DNA of 64,000 nucleotides. Source: Candidatus Magnetocorallium paracelense. Lineage in GTDB: Bacteria > Nitrospirota > Thermodesulfovibrionia > Thermodesulfovibrionales > Magnetobacteriaceae. The notes beneath the pieces are model-generated. The model was not told where the DNA came from. It saw only the letters and a program-made list of their open reading frames with translations, and searched no databases. Below, piece by piece: positions 1 through 7,854 of this stretch (the first letter of the stretch is position 1; each line of letters begins with the position of its first letter). The position numbers were made by a program, and so were the translations under genes. The stretch is taken from NCBI GenBank assembly GCA_029001845.1, contig JAREWP010000063.1, positions 1-64,000 of the forward strand. Direction: 5' to 3'.

Positions 1-755
1 TTAGAATCAACTCGGCAAAAGACGACGCCGCAGGTCTGGCCATTGCCACGAGAATGACTTCTCAGATCAGGGGACTTCACGTTGCCATCAGGAACTCAAA
101 TGACGGTCTTTCCATCGTACAGACAGCGGAAGGCGCAATGGACGAGATTGTCAACAATATCCAGAGGATAAGAGAGCTTGCCATACAGGCCAAGAGCGGA
201 CAATACTCGTCTTCGGACATTGGTTTTATGCAGGCCGAAGTAAACGCTCTGGTAAGTGAAGTCGGCAGAATAGCGCAGCAGTCCAAATTCAATGACATAT
301 CCATGCTCGATTCCACAGGCGGATATTCAAGGACAATTCATGTCAGTTACAAAGCAAGCGATCCCGGTATCGATATCAACATAGCCAATATAGACATCGA
401 TCAGTTGGGAAGCGGTACAAATACTCTGAACCTTTTGCAAACCGGTCAGACCTATGCACTGTCAACCGTGTCAAGTTCCATGAATACGACGGTGCAGATA
501 CTGGACGGCGCATTGAACACAATACTGACGGAGAAGGCGAATCTCGGAGCAGCGGCGAACAGGTTTTTAGCCACAGTCAGGAATCTGGACAATGTCATAG
601 AGACAACAGAGGCTGCAAGATCGAGAATACTGGATGCCGATCTGGCAATAGAGACGGCGAATCTGACAAAGCAATTGATTCTGCAACAGGCAGGCGTATC
701 CGTACTGGCGCAGGCAAACACAATGCCTCAAAACGTACTGTCACTGCTTCAATAG
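1..755 (+). CDS. fliC: flagellin A, 5' truncated by window edge
   Basis: Flagellin filament subunit. The reading frame is already open at base 3 (R-I-N-S-A-K-D-D), so the first roughly 35 residues, including the usual MGFVINTN start, lie outside the window. What remains covers the rest of the N-terminal D0/D1 helices, a very short central part ([14 protein letters not shown]) and the C-terminal D1/D0 helices ending in PQNVLSLLQ. By sequence it groups with flagellin B rather than with C-F: both have GLHVA, ELAIQ and DIGFMQAEVNALV where the others have GLNVA, ELAVQ and DISFMQ. It differs from all others in ANTMPQ instead of ANTLPQ near the end. The identification is secure; its own leader cannot be seen. 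Confidence 0.97.
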   Translation, partial: RINSAKDDAAGLAIATRMTSQIRGLHVAIRNSNDGLSIVQTAEGAMDEIVNNIQRIRELAIQAKSGQYSSSDIGFMQAEVNALVSEVGRIAQQSKFNDISMLDSTGGYSRTIHVSYKASDPGIDINIANIDIDQLGSGTNTLNLLQTGQTYALSTVSSSMNTTVQILDGALNTILTEKANLGAAANRFLATVRNLDNVIETTEAARSRILDADLAIETANLTKQLILQQAGVSVLAQANTMPQNVLSLLQ

Positions 756-884
756 AATCGTTCTTTATAAAGGCAGTAATCCGGTCAGGTCATTTTGACC
801 TGACTATGGTGAGAATCAATGTGAACAGGCAAAGAAAACCAAAAGCCTGTACAGGAGCAGGTAATGCTGTATGCAGATATAGAG

Positions 885-952
885 GGGTACAGTTGTATGT
901 CGCTACCCACAAAAAGAGCGGTAAAGATCACTCCCTCTTTAGAACTGTACCC
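885..952 (+). ncRNA. long stem-loop downstream of flagellin A
   Basis: A 10-bp perfect outer stem pairs GGGTACAGTT (885-894) with AACTGTACCC (943-952). Inside it a second stem pairs AAAGAG (913-918) with CTCTTT (935-940). Such a nested hairpin in a region without protein coding suggests a transcribed structure such as a processed 3' UTR or a small RNA. There is no following T-run, so it is not a standard terminator. Strand is assumed from the flanking flagellin genes. Confidence 0.35.
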
Positions 953-2108
953 TGAGTATAGAGGGGATCTATATGAAGCGGAACAGAAGAAACGATGAGA
1001 TTCCTGCAAAAGGAGTGTCCAAAGAAGATAACAGGCAAAAGGAATAAGTTGAAGAAATATTGCAACTTCTTTGATTACTACACTTACTAGTAATGGACAA
1101 AGACAAATGACTACAAATGCGGTTGGAGAGATACTGTAATGAATTCTATTTGCACGACTGTATCGAGACTGACAGTGTGTCAACCCTATACTTCGCAAGT
1201 GAATTTAAAGGGGATATGAAGAATAAAAATGTATGTAACCGTTGCAGGTATTCTGAGTTCAGGAGCAGGAGTCGGAATATAGAATAAAAAATATGTAAAG
1301 GCTAATCTTGTGGCGATTTTGATTGACTGAAGTCTTTGTGAAGTGGTTTTGACGTTTCCAATTCTGACTACTGATCACTGAATAGTAATAAAAGTACAAA
1401 GATAATTTACAAGGGAAGGAAGTGTCGAATGTCAACAATTCACTTGGTGTCTTTACAGTCGGAGAGGATATATGAATTGGGAGAGAGTATTTATTTATGA
1501 CTTTTAATAAGCAGAAGGATGTAGTAACAAAAGCATGATAATAAGGCTATATAAGTGTATGAGAATGCAAAGAAGAATTTCGTCATATAAACAGGGGAAT
1601 AACACACCCTAAATCCCTCACAAAGAGGGACTTAATAGCATGGAGCTACGATAAATCACGGGAGGTCTGCTGAACAGGCATGATAGTGTTCGCATATAAA
1701 CCAATGTCCCTGACTATATTCTTCTTATAAAGAGGAACAATAATGAGTTTTTATAAAACCATAAAAATAATAAATTTTAATTTCTACTACCAGAGAAAAG
1801 ATAATTCGCTGACAATGGAATATTAACAATCTTTATGAAGTTTTTGGATTTCAGACTTGAATTGGAACTACAGTAATACAGGAGGATATAAGACCCAGGA
1901 AAATTGGCGAGAGCTTCCAAGAGAAAAAGGAGTATTCAGAGATACTACTTTCTATCACACAATTCTGACTCCTGTTCTTTTTGGCTGAAACTAATTATTA
2001 AATAATATCGCAATAAGTTTAGGCAAGAGGCATATAAAGAGAGAGCTCCCTTACACACTAAGAAATACGGGAGTCTTTGAAATGAGCACCTCAATTTATC
2101 AAGATATT

Positions 2109-2239
2109 GTAACTACTTAGGTGTATAGACTGAAAACTATTAGCTAAAACATGTGTATCAATAAAACTTTACATGTTTTATTGACAACACTCACAAGTCA
2201 ATTGATTTTTTGCTTCAGCCTAAATACCTGAATAGTTAC
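2109..2239. repeat. R2 palindromic repeat, copy 1
   Basis: About 130 bp beginning GTAACTACTTAGGTGTATAG and ending in the inverted match CCTGAATAGTTAC, with CTTCAGCC inside the right arm. The same ends and internal sequence recur at 29395-29541 and 37773-37920, with fragments elsewhere. The long inverted ends and dispersal suggest a MITE-like non-autonomous element. Confidence 0.75.
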
Positions 2240-2616
2240 AAAAAAAATATTAATAGAGGAGAAGTATTTATGAACTAGTTGAAAGAGAGATTGTAACGGA
2301 ACCGGAGTTACAAAAAAAAGAATCGATATTGGCGGGCTGGATGGCGACTATTATGTTGAATAGAGGAAAGCCCTATAGCTGACAGAGAAATCTAAATGTA
2401 AACAAACTGACTCATGACGCTTGAAGCCATTGGTTCTGTGATTCTGTTAATGGAATCGTTTTAACACTGACCTGACTGTCTGAGTGTTTACAACGGATGT
2501 ATCTATAGGAATGTCGATAAAAAGAGTGAGTTATCAGCCTATAAGTGAATGACTACGGCGCATTTTGTCTGACAAGTGCAGATATGTTCAATTGATCTGC
2601 CGATAAAGCTCTCTTT

Positions 2617-2793
2617 TTGATTGGCTCAGGAAGAGCTGATCGACTCAGCTGCCCTAAATGCAGCCAAGGAAAGTGGCTTTATCCGGGATCAGTGTCCGAT
2701 CGCAACGAGTCGGAAGCTCGGTGGAAAAAGAGCGACATCTCTAAGGTGAAACATACCTGTGAGTCGCAAAGAGATGAAAATCCATCTTTTTTT
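2617..2793 (+). ncRNA. structured leader RNA with pseudoknot and terminator, upstream of flagellin B
   Basis: The segment is dense in nested complementarity. AGCTGA (2634-2639) pairs TCAGCT (2645-2650) inside a GGCT (2623-2626) / AGCC (2662-2665) closing helix. TCCGA (from 2695) pairs TCGGA with a 10-nt loop. GCGAC (2732-2736) pairs GTCGC (2763-2767) around AGGT (2744-2747) / ACCT (2755-2758). The hexamer ATCTCT (2737-2742), inside that helix, is complementary to AGAGAT (2770-2775) outside it, an H-type pseudoknot. AGAGAT overlaps AGATG (2772-2776), which pairs CATCT (2783-2787) followed by seven T, a terminator. Pseudoknot and terminator are mutually exclusive, the layout of a transcription-attenuating riboswitch or similar cis-element. 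It matches no class I recognise; the GEMM c-di-GMP consensus was looked for and not found. It could instead be an independent small RNA ending at the terminator. Confidence 0.55.
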
Positions 2794-2868
2794 AGCGCCA
2801 TTTTACCAGATACCACAGGCCGGCTGCCGACAATGAATGTTCGTAGAGCCGGGAATAATATAAAACCA

Positions 2869-2910
2869 CGATAGCCGGATGCTATCGGAAAAACTATTTT
2901 TACATGGAGG
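2869..2910 (+). promoter_or_regulatory. flagellin B leader: GGA-loop hairpin and ribosome binding site
   Basis: A perfect 7-bp stem CGATAGC/GCTATCG (2869-2887) presents the loop CGGAT. The Shine-Dalgarno GGAGG (2906-2910) follows 18 nt later and also holds a GGA. A GGA in a hairpin loop plus a second GGA in the ribosome binding site is the arrangement of CsrA-repressed leaders such as hag of Bacillus. The same hairpin, with compensating stem changes, lies at the same distance before flagellins C, D and E, and in a weaker form before F. Confidence 0.6.
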
Positions 2911-2916
2911 TAAAAA

Positions 2917-3777
2917 ATGGGATTCGTAATTAATACAAACGTTATGTCTTTAAACTCGCAAAGGAATTTAAGAAGAACGCAGGCGCCATTGGAAACGGCA
3001 ATGCAGAGGTTGTCATCGGGACTAAGGATCAACTCGGCAAAGGACGATGCAGCAGGGTTGGCAATCGCAACAAGAATGACATCGCAGATCAGGGGACTGC
3101 ACGTAGCTGTAAGAAATGCAAATGACGGCCTCTCTATCGTACAAACCGCAGAAGGCGCCATGGACGAAATAATAAATAATATTCAAAGAATAAGAGAGCT
3201 TGCCATACAGGCGAAAAGCGGTCAATACTCCGCATCGGACATCGGGTTTATGCAGGCCGAGGTAAACGCATTGGTATTGGAAAACAGCAGAATAGCCAAC
3301 CAGACAAAATTTAACGACAGAGACATTCTGAATGTAACCGGAGGTTATTCCCAGACAATTCACATCAGCTATAAAGCCAGTGATACAGGGATTAACATCA
3401 GCGTTGCAAATATAGATACAGACAGCATTGGAAACGGAACGAATACTTTGAACCAACTGGAAACAGGTCAGGCATATGCACTATCCACAGTAGCAAGTAC
3501 AATGCAGATAACAGTGAATATACTCGATGGCTCTCTAAATACATTGCTCACGGAAAAAGCGAGCCTGGGAGCATCGGCAAACAGATTCCTGGCTTCCATA
3601 AGGAACCTCGATAACATTATAGAAACGACAGAGGCGGCAAGGTCGAGAATACTCGATGCAGACCTGGCCATAGAAACGGCGAATCTCACAAAACAGTTGA
3701 TACTGCAGCAGGCAGGCGTGTCCGTACTGGCTCAGGCCAATACCTTACCTCAAAATGTTTTGTCACTACTTCAGTAA
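2917..3777 (+). CDS. fliC: flagellin B
   Basis: Flagellin of 286 residues, a short type consisting of the D0/D1 helical core with almost no exposed D2/D3 part. Start ATG follows GGAGG by 6 nt. The N-terminus [18 protein letters not shown] and C-terminus ending [10 protein letters not shown] are the coiled-coil halves of the filament core; the middle (about residues 125-185, GGYSQTIHISYKAS) is the only variable part. It groups with flagellin A (GLHVA, ELAIQ, DIGFMQ). Unique features are NSQRNLRRTQ at the start and LVLENSRIANQ in the hinge before the variable part. It would be exported by the flagellar type III apparatus, none of whose genes are in the window. It has the longest and most structured leader of the array. 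Confidence 0.98.
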   Translation: MGFVINTNVMSLNSQRNLRRTQAPLETAMQRLSSGLRINSAKDDAAGLAIATRMTSQIRGLHVAVRNANDGLSIVQTAEGAMDEIINNIQRIRELAIQAKSGQYSASDIGFMQAEVNALVLENSRIANQTKFNDRDILNVTGGYSQTIHISYKASDTGINISVANIDTDSIGNGTNTLNQLETGQAYALSTVASTMQITVNILDGSLNTLLTEKASLGASANRFLASIRNLDNIIETTEAARSRILDADLAIETANLTKQLILQQAGVSVLAQANTLPQNVLSLLQ

Positions 3778-3789
3778 ACAGATGATTTT

Positions 3790-3837
3790 GGATTGAGGGA
3801 TTGAGGGATTGAGGAATTGAGGAATTGAGGAATTGAG
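3790..3837 (+). repeat. 8-bp tandem repeat (GGATTGAG/GAATTGAG, six copies)
   Basis: Three copies of GGATTGAG followed directly by three of GAATTGAG, starting 13 bp after the flagellin B stop codon. Copy number of such short repeats can change by slippage; here it would alter only the 3' flank, not a reading frame. Confidence 0.95.
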
Positions 3838-3850
3838 TTTTACAAATTCT

Positions 3851-4122
3851 GCTGTTTAAGCAGCGACATTTCTCTTACTCCCTCTCCCCCTTCGAAGGGG
3901 GAGAGGGTTGGGGTGAGGGGGGTGCGGTATGGCACCTGATAAGGAATCGCATCTTTGCCCTTACCCAACCATCACTTTTCTCTCCTTATGGAGAGAAGAG
4001 TAAGAGAGAAAAAGACGGAGGAGTATCGACATTACGCTGACTGTACACTTTTGTACATCACGGTAACGATCTCTCTTTTAGAGAGACAGGGACAGTAAAG
4101 ACAATAACGCTGCCTGAGCAGC
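3851..4122 (+). repeat. flagellin spacer unit, copy 1
   Basis: Block bounded by GCTG..CAGC palindromes. It contains a CTCCCCC/GGGGGAG hairpin, a TCTCTC...GAGAGA hairpin with the following GACAG..CAGTAA, and a terminal GCTGCCTGAGCAGC. A clearly related block lies after flagellin C (5243-5502) and a shorter one after D (about 7090-7251), so the spacer seems to have been duplicated together with the genes. Confidence 0.6.
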
Positions 4123-4280
4123 TATAAGTAAATACAGGGCAGATGCAAAAGACGGTTTTTTAAAACACCCTCTGTTCCCCTTTTTTAAGGGAGAAGACAT
4201 TAAGGAGCATTCTTTATAAACATGCATTTATCGAATCAGAATCTGTAACGATTAAGAAAAGATATTTTATCTTTTATAAA

Positions 4281-4323
4281 AGACAGCGGGATGTTGTCTG
4301 TAAAATTTAAACTGCCATGGAGG
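4281..4323 (+). promoter_or_regulatory. flagellin C leader: GGA-loop hairpin and ribosome binding site
   Basis: AGACAGC/GTTGTCT (4281-4299) forms a 7-bp stem with one G-U pair and loop GGGAT. Read through, GGGATGT matches the 3' part of the CsrA SELEX consensus (RGGAUGU), with an ACA just upstream. GGAGG lies at 4319-4323. Immediately upstream is an 8-bp perfect inverted repeat AAAAGATA/TATCTTTT. Confidence 0.65.
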
Positions 4324-4329
4324 TAAGTT

Positions 4330-5190
4330 ATGGGATTTGTAATTAACACAAATGTAATGTCAATCAATGCTCAGAGGAACCTGCGTAAAACACAGGCCCC
4401 TCTGGAAACTGCGATGCAGAGACTCTCTTCAGGTCTCAGAATAAATTCGGCAAAAGACGATGCCGCAGGACTGGCCATCTCCACAAGAATGACCTCGCAG
4501 ATCAGGGGTCTCAATGTGGCTGTCAGAAACGCAAACGATGGTCTCTCTATCGTGCAGACCGCTGAAGGAGCTATGGACGAGATCATCAACAACATACAGA
4601 GAGTGAGGGAGCTGGCCGTGCAGGCAAAGAGCGGTCAGTACTCCGCATCGGACATCAGCTTCATGCAGACCGAGGTGAACGCCCTGGTTACGGAAATCAG
4701 CAGAATTTCCAATCAGACAAGATTTAACAATGTAGCTCTTCTGGACGCTTCAGGCGGTTACTCAGAGACGATCCATGTCAGTTATAAGGCCAGTGACAGC
4801 GGTATCACCATAAACATGGCCAACATGGACATCGATCAGTTGGGCAGCGGCACAACCTATCTCAACACTTTGCAGACAGGCCAGGCCTACGCCCTGTCGA
4901 CAATAGCCGCAAATATGCAGATAACCATGAATGTGCTCGACGATTCGCTAAATACACTGCTTACGGAAAAGGCTAATCTCGGTGCTCTGGCCAACAGATT
5001 TCAGGCTGCCATCAGAAATCTCGACAATATCGTGGAAACCACCGAAGCGGCAAGATCGAGAATCAAAGATGCAGACTTCGCTGTGGAAACAGCGAATCTC
5101 ACCAAGCAGTTGATACTACAACAGGCAGGCGTGTCTGTACTCGCTCAGGCCAATACATTGCCTCAAAATGTATTGTCACTGCTTCAGTAG
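4330..5190 (+). CDS. fliC: flagellin C
   Basis: Flagellin of 286 residues with the same D0/D1-only design as its neighbours. ATG follows GGAGGTAAGTT. It belongs to the C-F subgroup ([45 protein letters not shown]). It is nearly identical to flagellin D; the differences I see are mostly conservative and in the middle (for example TINMANMD against AINIANTD), which points to recent duplication or gene conversion. The leader and roughly 75 bp upstream of the start are also shared with D, so both are probably expressed under the same control. No poly-T terminator was recognised directly after the stop. Confidence 0.98.
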   Translation: MGFVINTNVMSINAQRNLRKTQAPLETAMQRLSSGLRINSAKDDAAGLAISTRMTSQIRGLNVAVRNANDGLSIVQTAEGAMDEIINNIQRVRELAVQAKSGQYSASDISFMQTEVNALVTEISRISNQTRFNNVALLDASGGYSETIHVSYKASDSGITINMANMDIDQLGSGTTYLNTLQTGQAYALSTIAANMQITMNVLDDSLNTLLTEKANLGALANRFQAAIRNLDNIVETTEAARSRIKDADFAVETANLTKQLILQQAGVSVLAQANTLPQNVLSLLQ

Positions 5191-5242
5191 TGGGGAAGGC
5201 ATAAGGCTTTAGGATTAAAACATAAACCATTTTTCAGGTTAA

Positions 5243-5502
5243 GCTGCAAAAGCAGCGATCTATCTCTTACTCCCTCTCCCCCTTTGAAGGGGGAGAGGGT
5301 TGGGGTGAGGGAGTGCGGTATGGTACTCGATAAGGTAACGCATCACCGCCTTCACCCCTCACCTCTCCTTTTGAGGGGAGAGGTGAGGAGTGAAGACGGA
5401 GAAGCATTCACGTTTCAATAATTGTCATGTTCTACTGGGAACGGCAATCGTCTCTCATTTTGAGAGACAGAGGCAGTAAAAAAGCAATGCTGCTTAAGCA
5501 GC
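5243..5502 (+). repeat. flagellin spacer unit, copy 2
   Basis: Bounded by GCTGCAAAAGCAGC and GCTGCTTAAGCAGC. It shares the CTCCCCC..GGGGGAG hairpin and a GTCTCTCATTTTGAGAGACA hairpin with copy 1, in the same order. Confidence 0.65.
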
Positions 5503-5610
5503 TTAACTTAAAGATACAGGAGGTAAATTCTTAACAAATTGAGGTAAAAAATCGCGAACATCCGGTATAAAGCAGAAATAAGGAGTATGAATCTAAAAAA
5601 AAAGCGCATC

Positions 5611-5710
5611 GTCATTCCGGCGGAAGCCGGAATCCAGGCGTGTTTTAAACAACAAAACAAAAACCGACCCCTTATTTCAGACCCTGGATTTCGGTTTTCA
5701 CCGGAATGAC
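5611..5710. repeat. 100-bp inverted repeat with GTCATTCCGG ends
   Basis: Begins GTCATTCCGG and ends CCGGAATGAC, with inner arms GGAATCCAG and CTGGATTTC. This is a widely distributed bacterial palindromic repeat type. Only this copy is in the window. Confidence 0.8.
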
Positions 5711-5799
5711 AGTATCCTTTGGTTTTATTTTTAAAAGAAGGGGTGTCAAATTTATGCTACGCCGGGATAAGGATTTCTGAAGTGATTGTAATTAAAGCT

Positions 5800-5962
5800 A
5801 AAAAACAGCAGTCAGCTACCGGTGGTCAGCCTTCAGGCCGTGAAAGTATTGATGTTATGCAGATAATAAGCTTCACTTTATGGGTACATGTGTTCTGAAC
5901 CGTAAAGCGTTGCAATTTAAAAGCAGATTGCTGATGGCTGACAGCTAAATGCTCTTTTTTTA
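5800..5962. repeat. R1 palindromic repeat, copy 1
   Basis: Starts AAAAAACAGCAGTCAGCT and ends with GGCTGACAGCTAAATGC followed by a T-run. The core GATGTTATGC..AATAAGCTTCAC is shared with the other R1 copies. The arms pair over 25-35 nt when transcribed and are flanked by A and T runs, so the element could terminate transcription in both directions. Confidence 0.8.
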
Positions 5963-6088
5963 GGCTTTTTTTATCAACAGACACTGATCATAACAAATAT
6001 TTTTAATAAATCCGAGTTTATTCGGAATAAATGACAGCTAAAATCGGCATCTATTAACAGAATGAAAAGATATTTTATCTTTTATAAA

Positions 6089-6131
6089 AGACAGCGGGAT
6101 GTTGTCTATAAATTTACAGCCGCCAAGGAGG
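6089..6131 (+). promoter_or_regulatory. flagellin D leader: GGA-loop hairpin and ribosome binding site
   Basis: Same hairpin as flagellin C: AGACAGC/GTTGTCT (6089-6107) with loop GGGAT, then GGAGG at 6127-6131. Confidence 0.65.
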
Positions 6132-6137
6132 TAAGTC

Positions 6138-6998
6138 ATGGGATTTGTAATTAACACAAATGTTATGTCAATCAATGCTCAGAGAAACCTGCGTAAAACA
6201 CAGGCGCCATTGGAAACCGCCATGCAGAGACTCTCTTCAGGTCTCAGAATAAATTCGGCAAAAGACGATGCTGCGGGACTGGCCATTTCCACAAGAATGA
6301 CCTCTCAGATCAGAGGTTTGAATGTAGCGGTCAGAAACGCAAACGATGGTCTCTCTATCGTGCAAACCGCAGAAGGCGCCATGGACGAGGTTATCAACAA
6401 TATCCAGAGAATAAGAGAGCTCGCCGTTCAGGCAAAGAGCGGTCAATACTCCGCATCGGACATCAGCTTCATGCAGACCGAGGTAAACGCCCTGGTTACG
6501 GAAATCAGCAGAATTTCCAATCAGACAAGATTTAACAATGTAGCTCTTCTGGATGCTTCAGGCGGTTACTCCGAGACGATCCATGTCAGCTTTAAGGCCA
6601 GTGACACCGGTATCGCCATCAACATAGCGAATACCGACATCGATCAGCTTGGCAGCGGTACAACCTATCTCAACACGCTTCAAACCGGGCAGGCTTACGC
6701 CCTGTCGACAATAGCCGCCAATATGCAGATCACCATGAATGTACTCGACGATTCGCTCAATACGCTGCTTACCGAGAAAGCCAATCTCGGTGCTCTGGCT
6801 AACAGATTTCAGGCTGCCATCAGAAATCTCGACAATATTGTAGAGACAACGGAAGCGGCAAGATCGAGAATCAAAGACGCAGATTTTGCTATAGAAACAG
6901 CGAATCTCACAAAGCAGTTGATACTGCAACAGGCAGGCGTGTCCGTACTGGCCCAGGCCAATACGTTGCCTCAAAATGTTTTGTCACTGCTTCAGTAG
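6138..6998 (+). CDS. fliC: flagellin D
   Basis: Flagellin of 286 residues, D0/D1 core type, start ATG after AAGGAGGTAAGTC. Differences from flagellin C that I can see include VINNIQRIREL instead of [18 protein letters not shown] instead of HVSYKAS, and AINIANTD in the short central part. From residue 190 onward the proteins are almost the same. Its variable middle is closest to flagellin E ([15 protein letters not shown] in both), so it looks intermediate between C and E, as expected if unequal crossing-over has shuffled this array. Confidence 0.98.
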   Translation: MGFVINTNVMSINAQRNLRKTQAPLETAMQRLSSGLRINSAKDDAAGLAISTRMTSQIRGLNVAVRNANDGLSIVQTAEGAMDEVINNIQRIRELAVQAKSGQYSASDISFMQTEVNALVTEISRISNQTRFNNVALLDASGGYSETIHVSFKASDTGIAINIANTDIDQLGSGTTYLNTLQTGQAYALSTIAANMQITMNVLDDSLNTLLTEKANLGALANRFQAAIRNLDNIVETTEAARSRIKDADFAIETANLTKQLILQQAGVSVLAQANTLPQNVLSLLQ

Positions 6999-7089
6999 AG
7001 GGGAAAGGCATGAGGCATAAAGATTAGAGCGTAATCGATTTACACTTTTATGTTCAATCGAATTTGACATACAGGAATTTCCGGGAAAT

Positions 7090-7251
7090 TCTCCTTACAT
7101 ATCCTCTTCCCTTGGGGGGAGAGGAGTAAGGAGAGGGGTGAAGGCAGGAAGCACTAACGTTCCGGTAACTATAACGCCTTTACCACTTGCTGCAATCATT
7201 TCTCATTTTGAGAAACAGAGGGCAGTAGGAAAACAACGCTGCTTAAGCAGC
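7090..7251 (+). repeat. flagellin spacer unit, copy 3 (partial)
   Basis: Shares TCTCATTTTGAGAAACAGAG, then GGCAGTA, and ends in the same GCTGCTTAAGCAGC as copy 2. The left palindrome is missing. Confidence 0.5.
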
Positions 7252-7264
7252 GACTTTTTCTTAC

Positions 7265-7320
7265 TCCCTCTCCCCTCAAGGGGAGAGGAGACTTAAAAGG
7301 AATTTTTTTGAAATTCCTAT
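7265..7320. repeat. R3 repeat, short copy
   Basis: CTCTCCCCTCAAGGGGAGAG hairpin followed by GAGACTTAAAAGGAATT and a GGAATT..AATTCC palindrome. The same pair of hairpins recurs at 51449-51500, 57162-57245 and 58207-58330. Confidence 0.7.
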
Positions 7321-7321
7321 A

Positions 7322-7791
7322 AATATATTATATCGATTATACAATCGAATTACATATAACAAATATTTAGATATTTAGAATGCAAAGGAGGTCTATACCC
7401 TATGTAATGACATGATGTTAAATCACGCATCGACATCTTAGTTGTCAGGTACGCACTCATTAAAGTCCTTATTATAGAGAAAAAGTGTAAGTTCTCGATA
7501 AGTCGAGACTTTCTAAAGGTCACATCCTGTAACTGAGTACTTACAATTGTAAACAACACTATTTCCCCCTTTTTTTAAGAGGGAGTACAGTAAGGAGCTT
7601 TGATTTTATAGAGAAACAGATCACAACAGAATTCTTTATTATTACTGTTTATCCACATAAATCTACAACTAAAATCGGTATTCATTAAAGGAGGTAATTT
7701 TTGAACCTTATATATAGCTTATACAAAATAAAACGGAAGGAGGTCTTTATTCACATATATGAACGATAAGGACATTTTGTTTAACCAAAAA
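7322..7791. other. spacer before flagellin E with strong but empty ribosome binding sites
   Basis: No ordinary gene. AAAGGAGGT at 7384-7392 is followed at good spacing by ATG TAA (7402-7407), a start codon next to a stop. AAAGGAGGT at 7687-7695 and AAGGAGGT at 7737-7744 lead to the two tiny frames listed separately. Confidence 0.5.
7701..7769 (+). CDS. possible 22-residue leader peptide upstream of flagellin E
   Basis: TTG start 5 nt after a perfect AAAGGAGGT (7687-7695); the product begins LNLIYSLYKIK (Met at position 1 if used). Its stop (7767-7769) overlaps the start of the next tiny frame at 7759, the geometry of translational coupling. Nothing but position and ribosome site supports it. 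Confidence 0.25.
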   Translation: MNLIYSLYKIKRKEVFIHIYER

Positions 7792-7854
7792 GATAGCAAG
7801 ATGTTATCAAAAAACAGTGTTACCCTACATGGAGGTAAGTCATGGGATTTGTAA
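7759..7854 (+). CDS. possible 31-residue leader peptide overlapping the flagellin E start
   Basis: ATG preceded by AAGGAGGT (7737-7744, spacing a little long at 14 nt). The frame begins MNDKDILFNQK and runs through the leader hairpin and the flagellin ribosome site, stopping 13 nt inside flagellin E in another frame. Its first residues resemble those of the frame at 8927 (MNRRDILIYLK). The nucleotide sequence is itself shared between leaders, so the peptide may not be the selected feature. Confidence 0.3.
   Translation: MNDKDILFNQKDSKMLSKNSVTLHGGKSWDL
7792..7835 (+). promoter_or_regulatory. flagellin E leader: hairpin without GGA loop
   Basis: GATAGC/GTTATC (7792-7808) with loop AAGAT, then GGAGG at 7831-7835. 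Position and stem correspond to the hairpins of B-D, but the loop has lost the GGA. Confidence 0.55.

Larger units (their letters stand above)
756..2616. other. long spacer without a recognisable gene
   Basis: Over 1.8 kb with no protein I recognise on either strand. Open frames here have no ribosome binding site and no family resemblance. It contains a long hairpin (885-952), an R2 palindrome (2109-2239) and several good Shine-Dalgarno-like sites leading only to minimal frames. One is AGAGGAGA at 2255-2262, followed by ATG AAC TAG at 2270-2278. The octamer GCCGATAA at 2599-2606 matches the sigma-28 -10 box, but no matching -35 TAAA lies at the usual spacing, so I treat it only as a hint of a promoter for the following leader RNA. 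Confidence 0.6.
5503..6088. other. repeat-filled spacer before flagellin D
   Basis: No gene seen. It holds an AGGAGGT site at 5518 that leads to no frame, the 100-bp inverted repeat at 5611-5710 and R1 copy 1 at 5800-5962. The 8-bp inverted repeat AAAAGATA/TATCTTTT precedes the flagellin D leader hairpin exactly as before flagellin C. Confidence 0.6.

Noticed and set aside
785-1198. 137-residue minus-strand frame after flagellin A
   Set aside because: No ribosome site, no family resemblance, and it runs across a long hairpin; likely chance.
2599-2606. Sigma-28 promoter (GCCGATAA)
   Set aside because: The -10 octamer is exact, but no TAAA stands at the needed distance; not enough to call a promoter.
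755-2616. A decayed flagellin gene in the long spacer
   Set aside because: I looked for the conserved ends ([18 protein letters not shown]) in all frames and found none.
2617-2793. Class I c-di-GMP riboswitch
   Set aside because: The characteristic CACGCACAGGGCAAACC and GGACGCAAAGCC segments are absent.
2617-2874. 85-residue plus-strand frame before flagellin B
   Set aside because: It lies over the structured RNA and its terminator, has no ribosome site and no protein-like pattern.
3790-3837. CRISPR array
   Set aside because: The repeats are 8 bp and directly adjacent, without spacers.
5611-5710. Insertion sequence
   Set aside because: Only 100 bp with inverted ends and no transposase; a palindromic repeat.
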